Part shown: one piece after another, positions 34,583-46,921 of the stretch | Position numbering within the stretch: the stretch's first letter is position 1 | Layout: each line of letters starts with the position of its first letter | From: Lineus longissimus | Taxonomy: Eukaryota > Nemertea > Pilidiophora > Heteronemertea > Lineidae | Assembly (NCBI RefSeq): GCF_910592395.1 | Contig: NC_088325.1 | Location: forward strand, 2,385,501-2,449,500 | Direction of reading: 5' to 3' | DNA: 64,000 bases | Notes under the pieces: generated by a model | What the model saw: only the letters and a program-made list of their open reading frames with translations | Told to the model about the DNA's origin: nothing | Database searches by the model: none | Program-made: the position numbers and the translations under genes

Positions 34583-34862
34583 GTGGAACCATGATTTCGG
34601 CGGATACCATTCGATAGAAGGGCATTTGTGTCACTCGTCCCCCGAATGTGGAACGCTCTGCCGATAGGCTTAGGAACTGCCAATAATATCGAAAGTTTCA
34701 AAACCTTACTCATCAAGACATTCCTCATTGAACGACACTTCAATGTTTGACTATTTCTAAAACGGTGATTTCATGATAAAGAGGTGACTCTTTTGTCAAG
34801 CACTTTTGAACTTTGGTCACTTCTCAGTTGAAAGGGCGCTGTATCAAGTGTTATTTATCATA
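34583..34862 (+). mobile_element. LINE 3' fragment upstream of gene D
   Basis: Same degenerate WNALPIG C-terminal fragment and GGGCGCTGTATCAAG tail as before the other genes. Confidence 0.75.
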
Positions 34863-35293
34863 TGATATATGTACGATTCCATACCTTACAATGTACATGT
34901 ACTCATTGATTGGCCAATTTGATACATAGATAATGCTCATTGCTATAATCAGATAATAAATAGTTACATATGCTTTGAAATTGTCGGAATTATTGCTCAT
35001 CTATCATGTCCATTCTGTGGCAAGTATGGAAATTATATATAATAAGTGATCACGAGTTGAGAGTATATACATAATTATAAACAATTCCTTGAAACAATAT
35101 ATCATTCGCCAGTCCAATCAAACATCACATCATCTCATCATCTCATATTTGATTTCTATCACGGAAAGCATTGTTCAATAGACCATACAGATTTAATCTG
35201 ACCATTTGCAATGTTCACGATCGGCGGGTTTTACCAGGCAGCCGGTCTCATCACGAGGAGGGCAATCTGGTGACATCTAGTTACAACATTTAA

Positions 35294-35610
35294 GCCATAC
35301 CACCAAGAATCAGCGCGTTCAACGAAAAGCTATCCTATATCGCTAAAGTTCATCTGGATCAACGAAGCTTTATTCCATACCGCCAGGAGTCATCGAGTTC
35401 AACAAAGCTTTATTCCATACCGCCAGGAGCCATCGAGTTCAACAAAGCTTTATTCCATACCACCAGGAGTCAGCGGGTTCAACGAACATTTAAGCCATAC
35501 CACCAAGAATCATCGCGTTCAACGAAAATCTATGTCACATCGGCCAAGAGGCATCGGGTTCAACGAAACTTTATGCCATACCACCAGGAGTCATCACGTT
35601 TAAACGGACT
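35294..35610 (+). repeat. 40-bp minisatellite upstream of gene D (about 8 units)
   Basis: Unit order and variants match the array before gene C almost base for base. Confidence 0.9.
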
Positions 35611-35722
35611 TCAATTGGAGTAGAGAAAAATTATATTCGATATCAGGGTGGATATTGTGTACGCTTATTACTCTATGTTCGAAGTTAACGCCGAGCCATG
35701 TAGACATTTGATCGCAGTCTCA

Positions 35723-35768
35723 ATGGCAATCATACCACTCGTGACACTTTTACTTTTCAAGTTTGGAG
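35723..35768 (+). CDS. Gene D exon 1: signal peptide
   Basis: MAIIPLVTLLLFKFG, donor GTAAGT, phase 1. Confidence 0.85.
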
Positions 35769-38700
35769 GTAAGTCATATTTTGCGAGCATTTTCGAACAA
35801 CGTACGAATTCAGTAGGTACTAAATATGAAAATTTGTTGGCATACTAGAATAACTATGTATGCATAATAACTGCGCTACGGCATTGTGAATCGGCCCAAC
35901 GACATATTAGCGAGTTTCCGCATCGCTTACGATTACGATTACGATTACGATTTGTGTTTGACGTCATCGATTTTTGGTGCTACGTCGTCCCCAGCGAAAT
36001 CGTCGATGGTAATTTCGTCTCGTTCTTACGAGGATTCCGGCTGATCTTCGTTAGTCGAAAAACGATTACATGGATTAGCGACAAGCCTATTTTCCACGCT
36101 ATATATACATATCAAATTCAAGGTGAAATATTCATTGAAGAATACTTTAGAACATATCTGTCAAACATAGGAACTGCATTTAATTTGATCAACGGCGATT
36201 TTGATCATGTTTTAGCGCCGAGAAAAGTGCTGCCAGAGCATGAGAGCAGAGTATAGGGCCTATACTACAGTACACCAAGTCGTTGGTGTGAATGCGGAAA
36301 CAAAATTTCTGGTTCATGCCGGTTTTTAGAGTATTACGATTACGACTTTGAAATCGTAATCGTAATCGTAATCGAAAGCGATGCGGAAACTCCCTATTAA
36401 TTTTCCTGGACCACCAGTAATTACGAACGGCGTCCCCCTTTAAAGATGTGGTATTGTATTTGCCTGTGTTGCAAGGGGAACATATCGTGTTTCTGATCTA
36501 ATTTCAGGTGCTCTCGGGTTGATGGTGGTAACGAATACCCTAAGTAATTCACGACCACGCCTCGGCGAAACGATAACGCTCAACTGTACTGTGTCGGGTG
36601 GAGCCGGCAGTGTTCTTGGGTGGTACATGTTCGCACATGATAGGGAAGAAACAATACATTTGTCGAACAATTGTTCTGTTGTTGCAAAGGAGTATAAATC
36701 AAGATTAACAAACACTAAATGTGATTCGAGTGATGATAACTATAATCACATTTTTCAATTAAGTAATGTTCGAATTTCGGACCGAGGGTTGTGGTACTGT
36801 CAAGCCGTTGTCAATATCAACTGGGCTCGATCACGTAAGCTTGAATTGACTGTTTTAGGTAAGTTAAAAACAACACTTATCATATCAAAGCAGCACTCAA
36901 ATTTGCCCTTACTTCAGTTAAAAAATAATTCAGGCCTGGCCCAATACGCGGCCTACTGTCTTTAGCCAGCCGGCACCTTGGCCTCATTTCCCATTGTTCT
37001 CCTCTCATATAAAAGGGCTATCAGGCCAAATCTCCGTGACATCGACCCCCCCCACGAGCCAGCTTTCACGGGGGTCGATTTGCTGAAACCACCCTCTTAC
37101 GCTTTCTATTTGGCTCTAGTAGGAATGATGAAGATGTTGATATGCCGCCCAAATGCCGACTACTGTCTCTTTCCTTGATTCCAGGCCCGACAGTCACAAA
37201 TCCATCGCCAGTCAAAGTTGGAAAAACTGCAAAGTTCACCTGCAATGCCGAAAATGGAAGCGTCACGAAACCAGTAACGTACACGTGGACTAAAAATGGC
37301 GACACTGTGTCACCAGGGACCATTGAACGTGGTGCCCTGCTTTTCTCGCCCGTCAAGAAGAGTGATGCCGGGAAATATGTCTGTGTCGCGAAAAATGATG
37401 CTGGATCTTTGACAAGCATTGAACAGGATTTTGTTGTATACTGTGAGTATTATTTTGTGTATTCTCGGTCGTTTGGTGTATTTGCAGCATACCTCGCAGT
37501 AAATTCAGGCCTAGACAAATACACGGTCGATTGTCTCCAAACAAAGCCAACTTGGCCTGATTTCCCATCATCTGTCTCATCAAAAGGTTAGCAGGGCAAT
37601 CACTATCATCAACCCCAATGTTTTGCAACCGTTTATGACGCTGTAAGACATCGCCGCCTGGATAGCGGAATTGTCAGCAGTCTACCTAGCCCATTATACA
37701 GGATGGGCCAGAAAAAACGCAACCGGATACTTCCAATTCCAGTGGATTAAAACCATTGTAACCAGTGGATGGGGAAATTTCCAGAAAAAGAATCCAAGAT
37801 CGGGTCTCAGATTAGGGTTTCCGATTGTGCAGTGCATCATGCATTGCCCGCTGAACACTTTCTTTTCACCCACAGATTCTCCTGGGATAGACCCAGATGT
37901 GAAAATGAAGTATGACGTGGTAGGCGAGATGGGCAAGGAGGCATCATTCGAACTGTTCATCATCGCCAATCCGACTCCGGACACAACCGGTTACAACTGG
38001 TCCAAAGATGACGACATACTGTTGAACTCATCGCGAAAATATGAAATTATTTCTGGGCCCAGGTCGAGCAAGTTGATAATCAGAAACGTCAAATCCTCCG
38101 ATTATGGGAACTACATGTGTTCTGTGAAAACGAGTATATTTCAAGTGAAGGTCTTCAAGTTTAGGCTTATCAAAGCAGGTGAGTTCTATTGAGCTGTGGG
38201 TGGATTCCCCACGAAGCTGGGTATAGTCAATGTTACCCAACCGAAACACGCTGTGAAATATGGAGGAAAGCTGTAAATTAAACATGCGGAAAAGGTCTGA
38301 ATGAGTTCGGAAGATTTGAACACGTTCAGGGGCCGACCCTAGTGTCTATTTTTGCACACACCTCGCTTAATATTGGTTGTTTGGACGAGAGACGAAGTGG
38401 AAACGTGTGGCCAAAGGAAGCTGTTTTTCTTGCCAAAAAGCAGTCAATATGACACGCTCAAAACTTGGTGCGTCTAAGAAAAATCGATATCCGACCACTC
38501 CCATCTCAGGCGGGCCATTTTCAAGATGTCTCCCGTTAAAGTGAATTTTTCCCATTGCACCAACATAAAAATTCTTTTTGACAAAGGTCGCGATCGTCAG
38601 TTACGTCACGTACCTTGATCGGCTTTTTCGTCCCCAACGTTTCGGTAGCAGATAGAGAACTATGAATGCTGGAATGCACGTACGCAATGTGTTACAAAAC

Positions 38701-41040
38701 CACTCGTAAGAAGACATACATCGTAGGATCGTTTTTTGCTGCAATCCTATAGTTAACATAAAATTTCTTACATATCGTTTTTCCTTCACAGGTGTTGTTG
38801 ATGTTAGCGGTCTGGTTGGAGTCGGAGTCAGAGCTGCAGTCATTGTAGCTATAGCCAGCGTCGGTGTGGCAATTGTTCTATGGTAAGCTATCTATAAATA
38901 AAGTCGGATACAAAAGCCTGTGGGTATAACGGTATGTTCGCTACATAAAGGGCATTTGCCAGATACGCAAGTACCACCTAGGGTCAAGGAATCTAACCAG
39001 CTGTACAATAGGTCTTCGCGGTTAACGACGGAGGCAAAAAGTGTCCATACTGGTGACCCCGTGGTCACGGTTGTGATTCAAATATTACTGTACGAGGCGT
39101 ATGTCGTTCCCCTCAAGCAGACGGTATTTTTAAAGTGGTTGCAAATCTCAGTAAATAATAATATATAGCACGTCGGTCTGGACGTTTTCCGATGAATGCG
39201 TGATGCCTAAAACATGTAGTGTACTCGTTACAGTAAAAAGGCTTTATTTATTTATTTATTTATTTAATCGTACATAATAGTAAATTCAACAGAGTGCAGT
39301 GCTGTATTGTGCAGTGAGAAAAATAAATAGATGGAAGAACATTTTAAAAACAAGTTAGAAACAGGCAGCAAATGCCACAACTAATTACCAGTGATACTCA
39401 ATTGAACTTGTTTATACAGATATTATATTGGCCATCAACAAATTATTCAGTCTCAGGTGTCTGTAAAATTTAGTTTACACATAAATCATTTAATATAGTA
39501 TTAATCTCATCAAGATTAAAGAAATTGCGGTCTCTATTGTCTCTCGAACTTATCATATCTCTGATGACATTTGCCTTGTCTCTTAGAATGACTGTTGCAT
39601 CATTTAAAAAAACAGTTTTATTTATAGAAATCTGTGTAACATCATATTTTGTAACACCCGCTTTTGCCCACACGGTATTGATGTTGTTAGCGACCTGTGA
39701 ATTACTACCCTTAAGGGCCAACTGACCAGTAATTCTTAGCAATGGGTTAGTGCTTCTTGCTATCCCACCAATGAATTTTAAGAAGCGCGTATGGAGTTGC
39801 AGTTCTGGGGGTAGGTCTTCACAGATGAGTGGGAGCAGATTAGAGTGTGTCAAATAGGACACATTATATAATTTCCTGACACATGTCCTCCAGGCGACGC
39901 AGAATCGATCAAGTTTTCTGGGGGTAATATATAGTGCCATTGCGAATGATTTGAATAACTTGTATTTTGTTACTGAGTGGCAATGTCCAAATTGAGCAAC
40001 CAAAGTATTTACTCTAGAATACAAAACGTTGATGGCATTTTCAAGGTTTTTTCCATCACTATTCTCTCCAACAATATGACCAAGGTGAGTGGCCTTTAGA
40101 TATATTGAACTAATGCATTAATTGATTAATTGATTCCTAAGTCCGGCTGTCCCGAGGCTGTACCACCCTCTTGGAAGCTCGTCAGCTGTGATATCTGCTT
40201 TTGATTTTAGTTAATTTAAAGCGGAGTTTCCCCAAGGAGTTCCCGTTCTAAAGATAACTCGGCACCGCAGGCGTAATATGGCCTAAAGCATGGCGGGTAA
40301 TACCGACTTTACCTTATAAACGATGGCGTCGGTATGTGCAATCGACCCGCCAAAGGAAATATGTCAGATCTAGTAAAAATGTTTTTTACTTCCGTAGGAA
40401 ACGTGCACTGGTACGTCGGAGAAAGAGGCAGAGTAGACAACCCGCAAATGACACTGCAGATTACGATGATACGAGGGTTGTATTCACAACCCCCGGAAAT
40501 ATTTCTGTAAATGACGATATGGGGAGTGATGAGTACGAAAGTTATGCTTCTCAGCCCGAAAGCGCGGCCGGCCAAAACCCCGCAGAGCCCAGGATTACGG
40601 GGCACCACGTTCAAGAACACGGAGTCCTTGGGGATGCGCCTGCGTCCTCAGATAAGGACGAGGCTGCTTACGACTATGTGCAAAATTACACCTTGAAGCT
40701 ACATAAATGTGTTTTAGGTCAGAACACGATTCCTGCTCCCAAGGTGAATTGGGCGGATCCTGAGTATACCGTCCAGTACGAACTCATGCAAAGGAGGCCA
40801 GAGTCAATATACACATATAACGACTTACCAATCCTCTCACAGGGACCGCCAAACCGAAGCAAGGTCAAGTGTGATTCGAGACAAGTCGATGGAGCCGAAA
40901 ATTTGACTCCAACTCGCTCGAGTGACAATGCGTCTCACGTTAAAGAGTCACCATATGCACATCTAGAGCCAATGGAAACGATACAGTATTTAGATTTCAG
41001 TCAGCTGAGTCCGGAACAATTGATCGAGGTCGATTTATAA
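35723..41040 (+). CDS. Gene D: short Ig-superfamily membrane receptor, SP-V-I-Ig4-TM-tail
   Basis: Exons: 35723-35768, 36508-36858, 37185-37442, 37876-38178, 38792-38882, 40398-41040; 1692 bases, 563 residues, no stop. The Ig3 exon is missing: between I-set and Ig4 there are only 433 bases of intron with unrelated sequence. The membrane span contains Arg333. The first tail motif reads SVNDDM, losing the tyrosine of SVYDDI. The tail exon is F-like in its first half and B/C/E-like from about 40660 on, and the 3' flank is B/C/E-like as well, indicating a recombination or conversion breakpoint inside the exon. The last intron contains a LINE insertion shared with gene F. Confidence 0.87.
35910..36394. 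mobile_element. 485-bp TIR element in intron 1 of gene D
   Basis: Same length, ends and TATTA flanks (35905-35909, 36395-36399) as in gene C; inherited by duplication, not a new insertion. Confidence 0.85.
36508..36858 (+). CDS. Gene D exon 2: V-type Ig domain
   Basis: 351 bases. QAVVNINWARSR loop shared with F; SNNCSVV and NVRISD are private changes. Confidence 0.9.
37185..37442 (+). CDS. Gene D exon 3: I-set Ig domain, shortened start
   Basis: 258 bases: 12 bases shorter than B/E, starting GPTVTNPSP with loss of the PPLT codons. Reading frame and phase are kept. Confidence 0.88.
37876..38178 (+). CDS. Gene D exon 4: Ig4 domain
   Basis: 303 bases, spliced directly to I-set in phase. SSRKYE and TSIFQV variants; no B-strand Cys. 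Confidence 0.87.
38792..38882 (+). CDS. Gene D exon 5: transmembrane segment with arginine
   Basis: 91 bases. GVVDVSGLVGVGVRAA then VIVAIASVGVAIVLW; the codon AGA replaces the GGA of B/C/E, putting Arg333 near the outer third of the span. Confidence 0.88.
39246..40090 (-). mobile_element. 5'-truncated LINE insertion in gene D last intron
   Basis: 845 bases flanked by GGCTTT/GGCCTTT, an imperfect target duplication; the empty site is seen in B, C and E. The 3' end is a (AAAT)n tail at 39246-39270. Contains an RT/ORF2 C-terminal remnant. Confidence 0.85.
39470..40024 (-). pseudogene. LINE ORF2 C-terminal remnant (184 codons)
   Basis: Open minus-strand frame whose middle reads KLYNVSYLTHSNLLPLICED and RFLKFIGGIARSTNPLL. 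This corresponds to the region after the RT thumb in CR1/L2/Jockey-type ORF2 proteins (the LxxxTHxxLL pattern). It lacks the RT catalytic core, so it cannot be an active enzyme. Confidence 0.75.
40398..41040 (+). CDS. Gene D exon 6: cytoplasmic tail and stop
   Basis: 643 bases, stop TAA. First half shared with F (RRRKRQSR, SVNDDM, YESYAS, SSDKDEA), second half shared with B/C/E (NWADPEYTVQYELM, YTYNDLPI). Confidence 0.92.
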
Positions 41041-44000
41041 TTTTAAAGGAGGAACATGGCCGTGTTCGTTCGTGGTTGTGATGGCTGTGGTATTGAAACG
41101 ACCAGGGTTTTTGTTCATCAAGATCATCTTCGTTTCTAATGACAACACTACCCCTGACTTCCCCAGGTTTTTATGTATGATCCAGTAGTTTTGTGTGTGA
41201 TGATCATGCCTGAAAGTATAGTTTTCATTCAACTTGTTATGCTAACATTGTGAGAACCATCTTTGTTTACACATTTTAGATATCAATTGGTTCTGACCAT
41301 TTGGAGCGTTTTGATTGGTTGAAAGTTTGCTACTCCAGTTGTAATCTCCTGGAAGTTCTCACTCATGTTTTTGGGAGTAAAGATGAATTCAGCACATAAT
41401 AGATAGATTATGTTATTAAAAGCCAGGTACCTCGGGTAATATCAATTGTAGGATGTATTGAGCATATTTCTATAACCTTGTATGTAGTTAGGAAACTTTT
41501 ATAGAGTGTTTTATCCGAGTCGTCAACCACCTTTACTCTGGTTTTATAGAGTTTGTACAAAGTTCGTTTTCGCAATGCATTGTGGGTAAGCATCTTATTT
41601 GCATGCTGCTATTTAAATGGCAGCACCACTTTATTTGATCAAATTGACTCACGCCGCAATTAGACGCGAATCGATCAACTTGTGATGACCATGTTGTGAT
41701 GCCAAAAACCTTCTGCTGCGGATGTTCAACATGCAGCTAAAACTCCTGCGTATTTCTCCTGCTTACTAGCTCAGTGGATCACTGGGGAACCAGGATTGCA
41801 CAGGTATTTAGAAATCGGTATCGAGTATCTTTCCTAACGGGGGTCGACTCACGTGCTTTCTTTCATGGAAACACTTTTCATAACTGGTGGTTGCTCACAG
41901 AGTTAGTCTGCAAAAGGGTCCAGTTCGTATCAAATTTGCCTAAGATATTGTAGCGTTATACTCGCGTATATCACTCCAATATTCCGAAAATTACAAAACC
42001 GAATTTCTCCCTTTTTAGAGTCTTGCAAGCTGCCATTCAAGTTCTTTGTTCTGCCATGCTGTTTTCGGGTCAAACTCCCTTTGCTTTGCACTTGTATTTC
42101 TACGTGTATTGTGATGATGTAATGATTGTGCCATGCTGTTTGATAATATGTATTCTCACCACTGTATCTTTGAATGACCTTTATGTAACCGGGTGTGAGT
42201 GGGGTGTTTTCTTGAGGATAAATGTGTATAATGACATTGAGCCTCCCTGTTATGAGGCGCCATGTGGGACTTTAATTGTTTCCCTAAATTATTTCAAATA
42301 ATGTCATTGTTTCAAACAAAAAAATGAACAAATCAGAAATTATTTCATCCAATAAAGTACGTTTTAGAAACAATTATTTTGTATTCAAACCAGCGTTTTT
42401 ATTTTTTAAACCATCGGTTTATTTTCAAACCAGGAAAACATACACAAATTGTTTCCATACCATAGTAGTTCTGCAAATCCATGGTTTGGAAACCATACCA
42501 AGTTCTCCTTTTTATTATTTCAAACCATGTGGATTCGCAAAGTCATTATTTCAATGGTTTACAAACCACGAATATGTGCGTAAAACATTCTTTGCATCCC
42601 ATGAAAAATTGTATACGCTACAAACTTGTGGTATGCATATAATTGTTTTACGCAGCCACGGGCGCCATGTGGGAATTTAATTATTTGCCAACATTATATG
42701 AAATAATGGCCTTATTTCAAACCATATATATTAAGTACATTTCATTCTATGAAACAAGCATATTCTTTGCATCCCATGAAAAACAGCCAAAAATCATTGT
42801 TTCATCCCATGAAAATTGTTTCATCCCATGAAAAGTTGCAGAATAATCATGGTTTGATGGTTTGCATTTTCATGGTGGGCAGACGGATGCGCAGTAGACT
42901 CGTTGTTATTGGTACAAGCGACGAAGCCGTCCATGCGAACGAGGTTCGCAATTATTTGGTTCGCACGCTTTTCGAAAATGGAGGAGAATGTCATTCGAAT
43001 GGCACAGCAGGCTGTTGCTGCCGCTCTTATGCCGCTGCTACAGCAAACCGGGCAGCGTGAAAGTGAAACAACGGCAACTGCGAGTGCTAGTGTGCCCATG
43101 GTGAGTTGTTCAATGGTTTTTCAGCTTGTCGGTAGACAGTCTGCACCGTCTCGGTTTTCCGAGAATAGGTTTATCATTGTGGACGCCCTGGCTATGCATT
43201 GCCTGGTATGGTACCAGGTCAGGTATGGTAGGCCTAGGCCTATACTACATATACAGGAGGCCCAAGGGCCCTCCTAGGTGATGGCAATATGAACCCCTCT
43301 TGAAGTCGGCCTCTGGTCTCTTAATACATTGGATGGCGCAGCGGTGACCACTGTGTAGGCCTACATGCTGCTATATGCACGCATATGATGTAGTTCACTT
43401 GCACAATATAAACGAAGTACACCAACGTGCACCACCAAAAGGCGATTCTATCTTAAGACTTAAGAGTGATATAACCATCTGTCTTGCCTTCATGTGCAGT
43501 TGACCTGAACATGACGTCATGCCTACATACATACACATACCGTACGCTAATGATCTGGTATGGTACTTCGTCGCTTGTACCAATAACAACGAGTCTACTG
43601 CGCATCCGTCTGCCCACCATGAAAATGCAAACCATCAAACCATGATTATTCTGCAACTTTTCATGGGATGAAACAATTTTCATGGGATGAAACAATGATT
43701 TTTGGCTGTTTTTCATGGGATGCAAAGAATATGCTTGTTTCATAGAATGAAATGTACTTAATATATATGGTTTGAAATAAGGCCATTATTTCATATAATG
43801 TTGGCAAATAATTAAATTCCCACATGGCGCCCGTGGCTGCGTAAAACAATTATATGCATACCACAAGTTTGTAGCGTATACAATTTTTCATGGGATGCAA
43901 AGAATGTTTTACGCACATATTCGTGGTTTGTAAACCATTGAAATAATGACTTTGCGAATCCACATGGTTTGAAATAATAAAAAGGAGAACTTGGTATGGT

Positions 44001-44742
44001 TTCCAAACCATGGATTTGCAGAACTACTATGGTATGGAAACAATTTGTGTATGTTTTCCTGGTTTGAAAATAAACCGATGGTTTAAAAAATAAAAACGCT
44101 GGTTTGAATACAAAATAATTGTTTCTAAAACGTACTTTATTGGATGAAATAATTTCTGATTTGTTCATTTTTTGTTTGAAACAATGACATTATTTGAAAT
44201 AATTTAGGGAAACAATTAAAGTCCCACATGGCGCCTCATACCCTGTTAGTTCTTGGTCCCAGATTTTTGAATTTCATTGGAGTGATCTCTACTGGATTGT
44301 GAGCATTTAGAGGACCGTGCTCGTGATAGTGTCAACACCAATTGCGAAGCTTGGAGATTTGCCAGCCTGTAGTGTCAGGCTGCGATATGCGATGGCAAAC
44401 AGGCGTGACATCAGAGTGACGTTAATTTATTTACGAAGATGCGTACATGTATATATATGTGTTACCAAAAGGCAACACTTTCAAAATGAAAGCAAAAGCT
44501 AAGTGATCTCTATGCGTGATTCGTCTGTTGTTACATTGTTCATTTGGCGACTTGCCGTCCCGCTGAAGCACATGATCATTGCAGCCATTGTAATTTGGTA
44601 ATTAGGCCATCTCTTTCGAGTTGGCCTATTCTAATGTCTGGCGTTGCATGCTTTTACACAACAGTTTTGAAAATGCTGTTGTTATCACAGTAATTAATTT
44701 ATTACCGAAGGGCCGAGATGACTGGTGTGATCATGGGGGAAT
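41041..44742. other. 3' UTR and spacer after gene D, with a large TIR insertion
   Basis: 3' flank like that of B and C. Interrupted at CCCTGT by the 1990-bp element at 42251-44240. No receptor coding sequence. Confidence 0.5.
42251..44240. mobile_element. 1990-bp element with ~675-bp terminal inverted repeats
   Basis: Left arm 42251-42926 and right arm about 43566-44240 are inverted copies, starting TATGAGGCGCCATGTGGGAC, with no mismatch I could see. CCCTGT flanks both sides (42245-42250, 44241-44246); sister spacers have the site once. The core (about 42927-43565) has a short open frame with MEENVIRMAQQAVAAALMPL but no recognisable transposase. Very long arms recall MULE- or foldback-type elements; superfamily unproven. 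Confidence 0.88.
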
Positions 44743-44769
44743 TATATAAAGTGCTAAAAAGGCACTGTC
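44743..44769 (+). promoter_or_regulatory. TATATAAA block with hairpin, upstream of gene E
   Basis: TATATAAAGTGCTAAAAAGG then CACTGTC; AGTGC and GCACT form a 5-bp stem. Confidence 0.3.
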
Positions 44770-45150
44770 ATGCTTGAATAACGACGTGGAATGTTAGTTG
44801 TTTTGGTTTGTAAACATGATATTTGACACGTTTTGAAGGAACTCCTTTTCTTGATTTCCTAAGGTGGAATGACATGGCCGCATATCGTCTCAAATTCTGA
44901 CATAACGCCGAAAAATATCAATAACACGAGTATGTTAGCGTCATTGGAAATGTTTTAAATCATAGAGCTGTCAAGACTATGCTCCTAGAAATTTGGAAAA
45001 AAATTCCAGCATTGATTTTGTTTCAAATCGGGAAAAAATGTATATACATGTACATAGAATGTACAGCATAACTGGTACTTACAGGGCCCTGAGCGTGGCA
45101 AGATCTATAACATATAACATGAACCGCCCTTGTTCTATCTGCATGAGTAA

Positions 45151-45777
45151 GGCTGATGTTACATAGGAATGAGCTACTCACGCCACATTTTTCATCGACT
45201 CACGGCTCATTTTCACGTGTCACTCCTCATTTGTCACGAGTGACCGCGGCGGTTTACATACAGATCATTTTTCGCTCGTTCATTTGTCACTTGGATTTTC
45301 TCGGCGACGCACATGGTCTCAGAAGAAGAAGAGATGGCAGCCATGCTGCTCCTCATGGAGAATAGAAAACGTAAGCGAAGGCGACGGACGAAACAATGTG
45401 GTACATAAAAGTGCTGCATTTTTGCATTTTTTGTTTCTCATTTCCAATCGAAATTAGCTATTGTGTTAATGTGTAAACTAATGAAAATGCCAAAAAGTAG
45501 CTATACTCACAGTTTCGAAGGCGATATCACTACAAATGCACATGGACGTCCACTTTCTTTGCCAGCTCATTTCACAAAGAATGAACATGTCCATTCATCG
45601 CCTCACGCGTGAAATGACATGAAATGACGTGAGGCGACGAATGCGGGCAAAACTTACAAAATTCACTTCAATGAGAACAGGTCAATAGGTTTTCCAATGT
45701 CCATTCATCAGCTCACGAATGACAAGTGACAAATGAGTCGTGAGTCGATGAAACGTGAGGTCTATGTAACTTCAGCC
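45151..45777. mobile_element. 627-bp PIF/Harbinger-like element inserted in the LINE fragment before gene E
   Basis: Inverted ends GGCTGATGTTACATAG and CTATGTAACTTCAGCC, with TAA at both sides (45148-45150, 45778-45780). Sister units have GAGTAAGTGGAACC uninterrupted. A 3-bp TAA (TWA) duplication and GGC ends are the PIF/Harbinger signature. Confidence 0.85.
45313..45408 (+). pseudogene. Possible N-terminal remnant of a PIF/Harbinger protein
   Basis: A 31-codon ORF, MVSEEEEMAAMLLLM then ENRKRKRRRRTKQCG. The acidic run, AA/LLL stretch and Arg cluster resemble the start of animal Harbinger nucleases; the catalytic domain is absent. Confidence 0.45.
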
Positions 45778-45780
45778 TAA

Positions 45781-46059
45781 GTGGAACCACGATTTCGGCT
45801 GATACCATTCGATAGAAGGACATTTGTGTCACTCGTCCCCCGAATGTGGAACACTCTGCCGATAGGCTTAAAAACTGCCAATAATATCGAAAGTTTCAAA
45901 ACCTCACTCATCAAGACATTCCTCTTTGAACAACACTTCAATGTTTGACTATTTGTAAAACGTTGATTTCATGATAAAAAGGTGACTCTTTTGTCAAGCA
46001 CTTTTGAACTTTGGTCACTTCTCAGTTGAAAGGGCGCTGTATCAAGTGTTATTTATCAT
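45781..46059 (+). mobile_element. LINE 3' fragment upstream of gene E (3' part)
   Basis: Continuation of the fragment split by the Harbinger-like element; reads MWNTLPIGLKTANNI (ESFKTSLIKTFLF) then GGGCGCTGTATCAAG. Confidence 0.7.
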
Positions 46060-46492
46060 ATGATATCTGTACAATTCCATACCTTGCAATGTACACGTAC
46101 TCATTGATTGGCCAATTTGATACATAGATAATGCTCATTGCTATAATTTGATAATAAATAGTTACATAAGCTTTGAAATTGTCGGAGTTATTGCTCATCT
46201 ATCATGTCCATTCTGTGGCAAGTATCGAAATTATATATAATAAGTGATCACGAGTTGAGAGTATATACATAAGGATAAACATTTCCTTGAAACGATATAT
46301 CATTCGCCAGTCCAATCAAACATCACATCATCTCATCATCTCATATTTCATTTTTTATCACGGAAAGCTTTGTTCAAAAGACCATACAGATTTAATCTGA
46401 CCATTTTCAATGTTTACGATCGGCGGGTTTTACCAGGCAGCCGGTCTCATCACGAGGAGGGCAATCTGATGACATCTAGTTACAACATTTAA

Positions 46493-46808
46493 GCCATACC
46501 ACCAAGAATCAGCGCGTTCAACGAAAAGCTATCCTATATCGCTAAAGTTCATCTGGATCAACGAAGCTTTATTCCATACCGCCAGGAGTCATCGAGTTCA
46601 ACAAAGCTTTATTCCATACCGCCAGGAGCCATCGAGTTCAACAAAGCTTTATTCCATACCACCAGGAGTCAGCGGGTTCAACGAACATTTAAGCCATACC
46701 ACCAAGAATCATCGCGTTCAACGAAAATCTATGTCACATCGGCCGAGAGGCATCGGGTTCAACGAAACTTTATGCCATACCACCAGGGGTCATCACGTTT
46801 AAACGGAC
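46493..46808 (+). repeat. 40-bp minisatellite upstream of gene E (about 8 units)
   Basis: Same unit order as C and D, with a few point differences (GGCCGAGAGG, CCAGGGGTC). Confidence 0.9.
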
Positions 46809-46921
46809 TTCAATCGGAGTAGAGAAAAATTATATTCGATATCAGGGTGGATATTGTGTACGCTTATTACTCTATTTTCGAAGTTAACGCCGAGCCATGT
46901 AGACATTTGATCGCAGTCTCA

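Noticed and set aside
42324-42680. 118-codon ORF, identical in inverted copy at 43812-44168
   Set aside because: Lies in the terminal inverted repeats; low-complexity FK/FF/KT composition and no transposase motifs.
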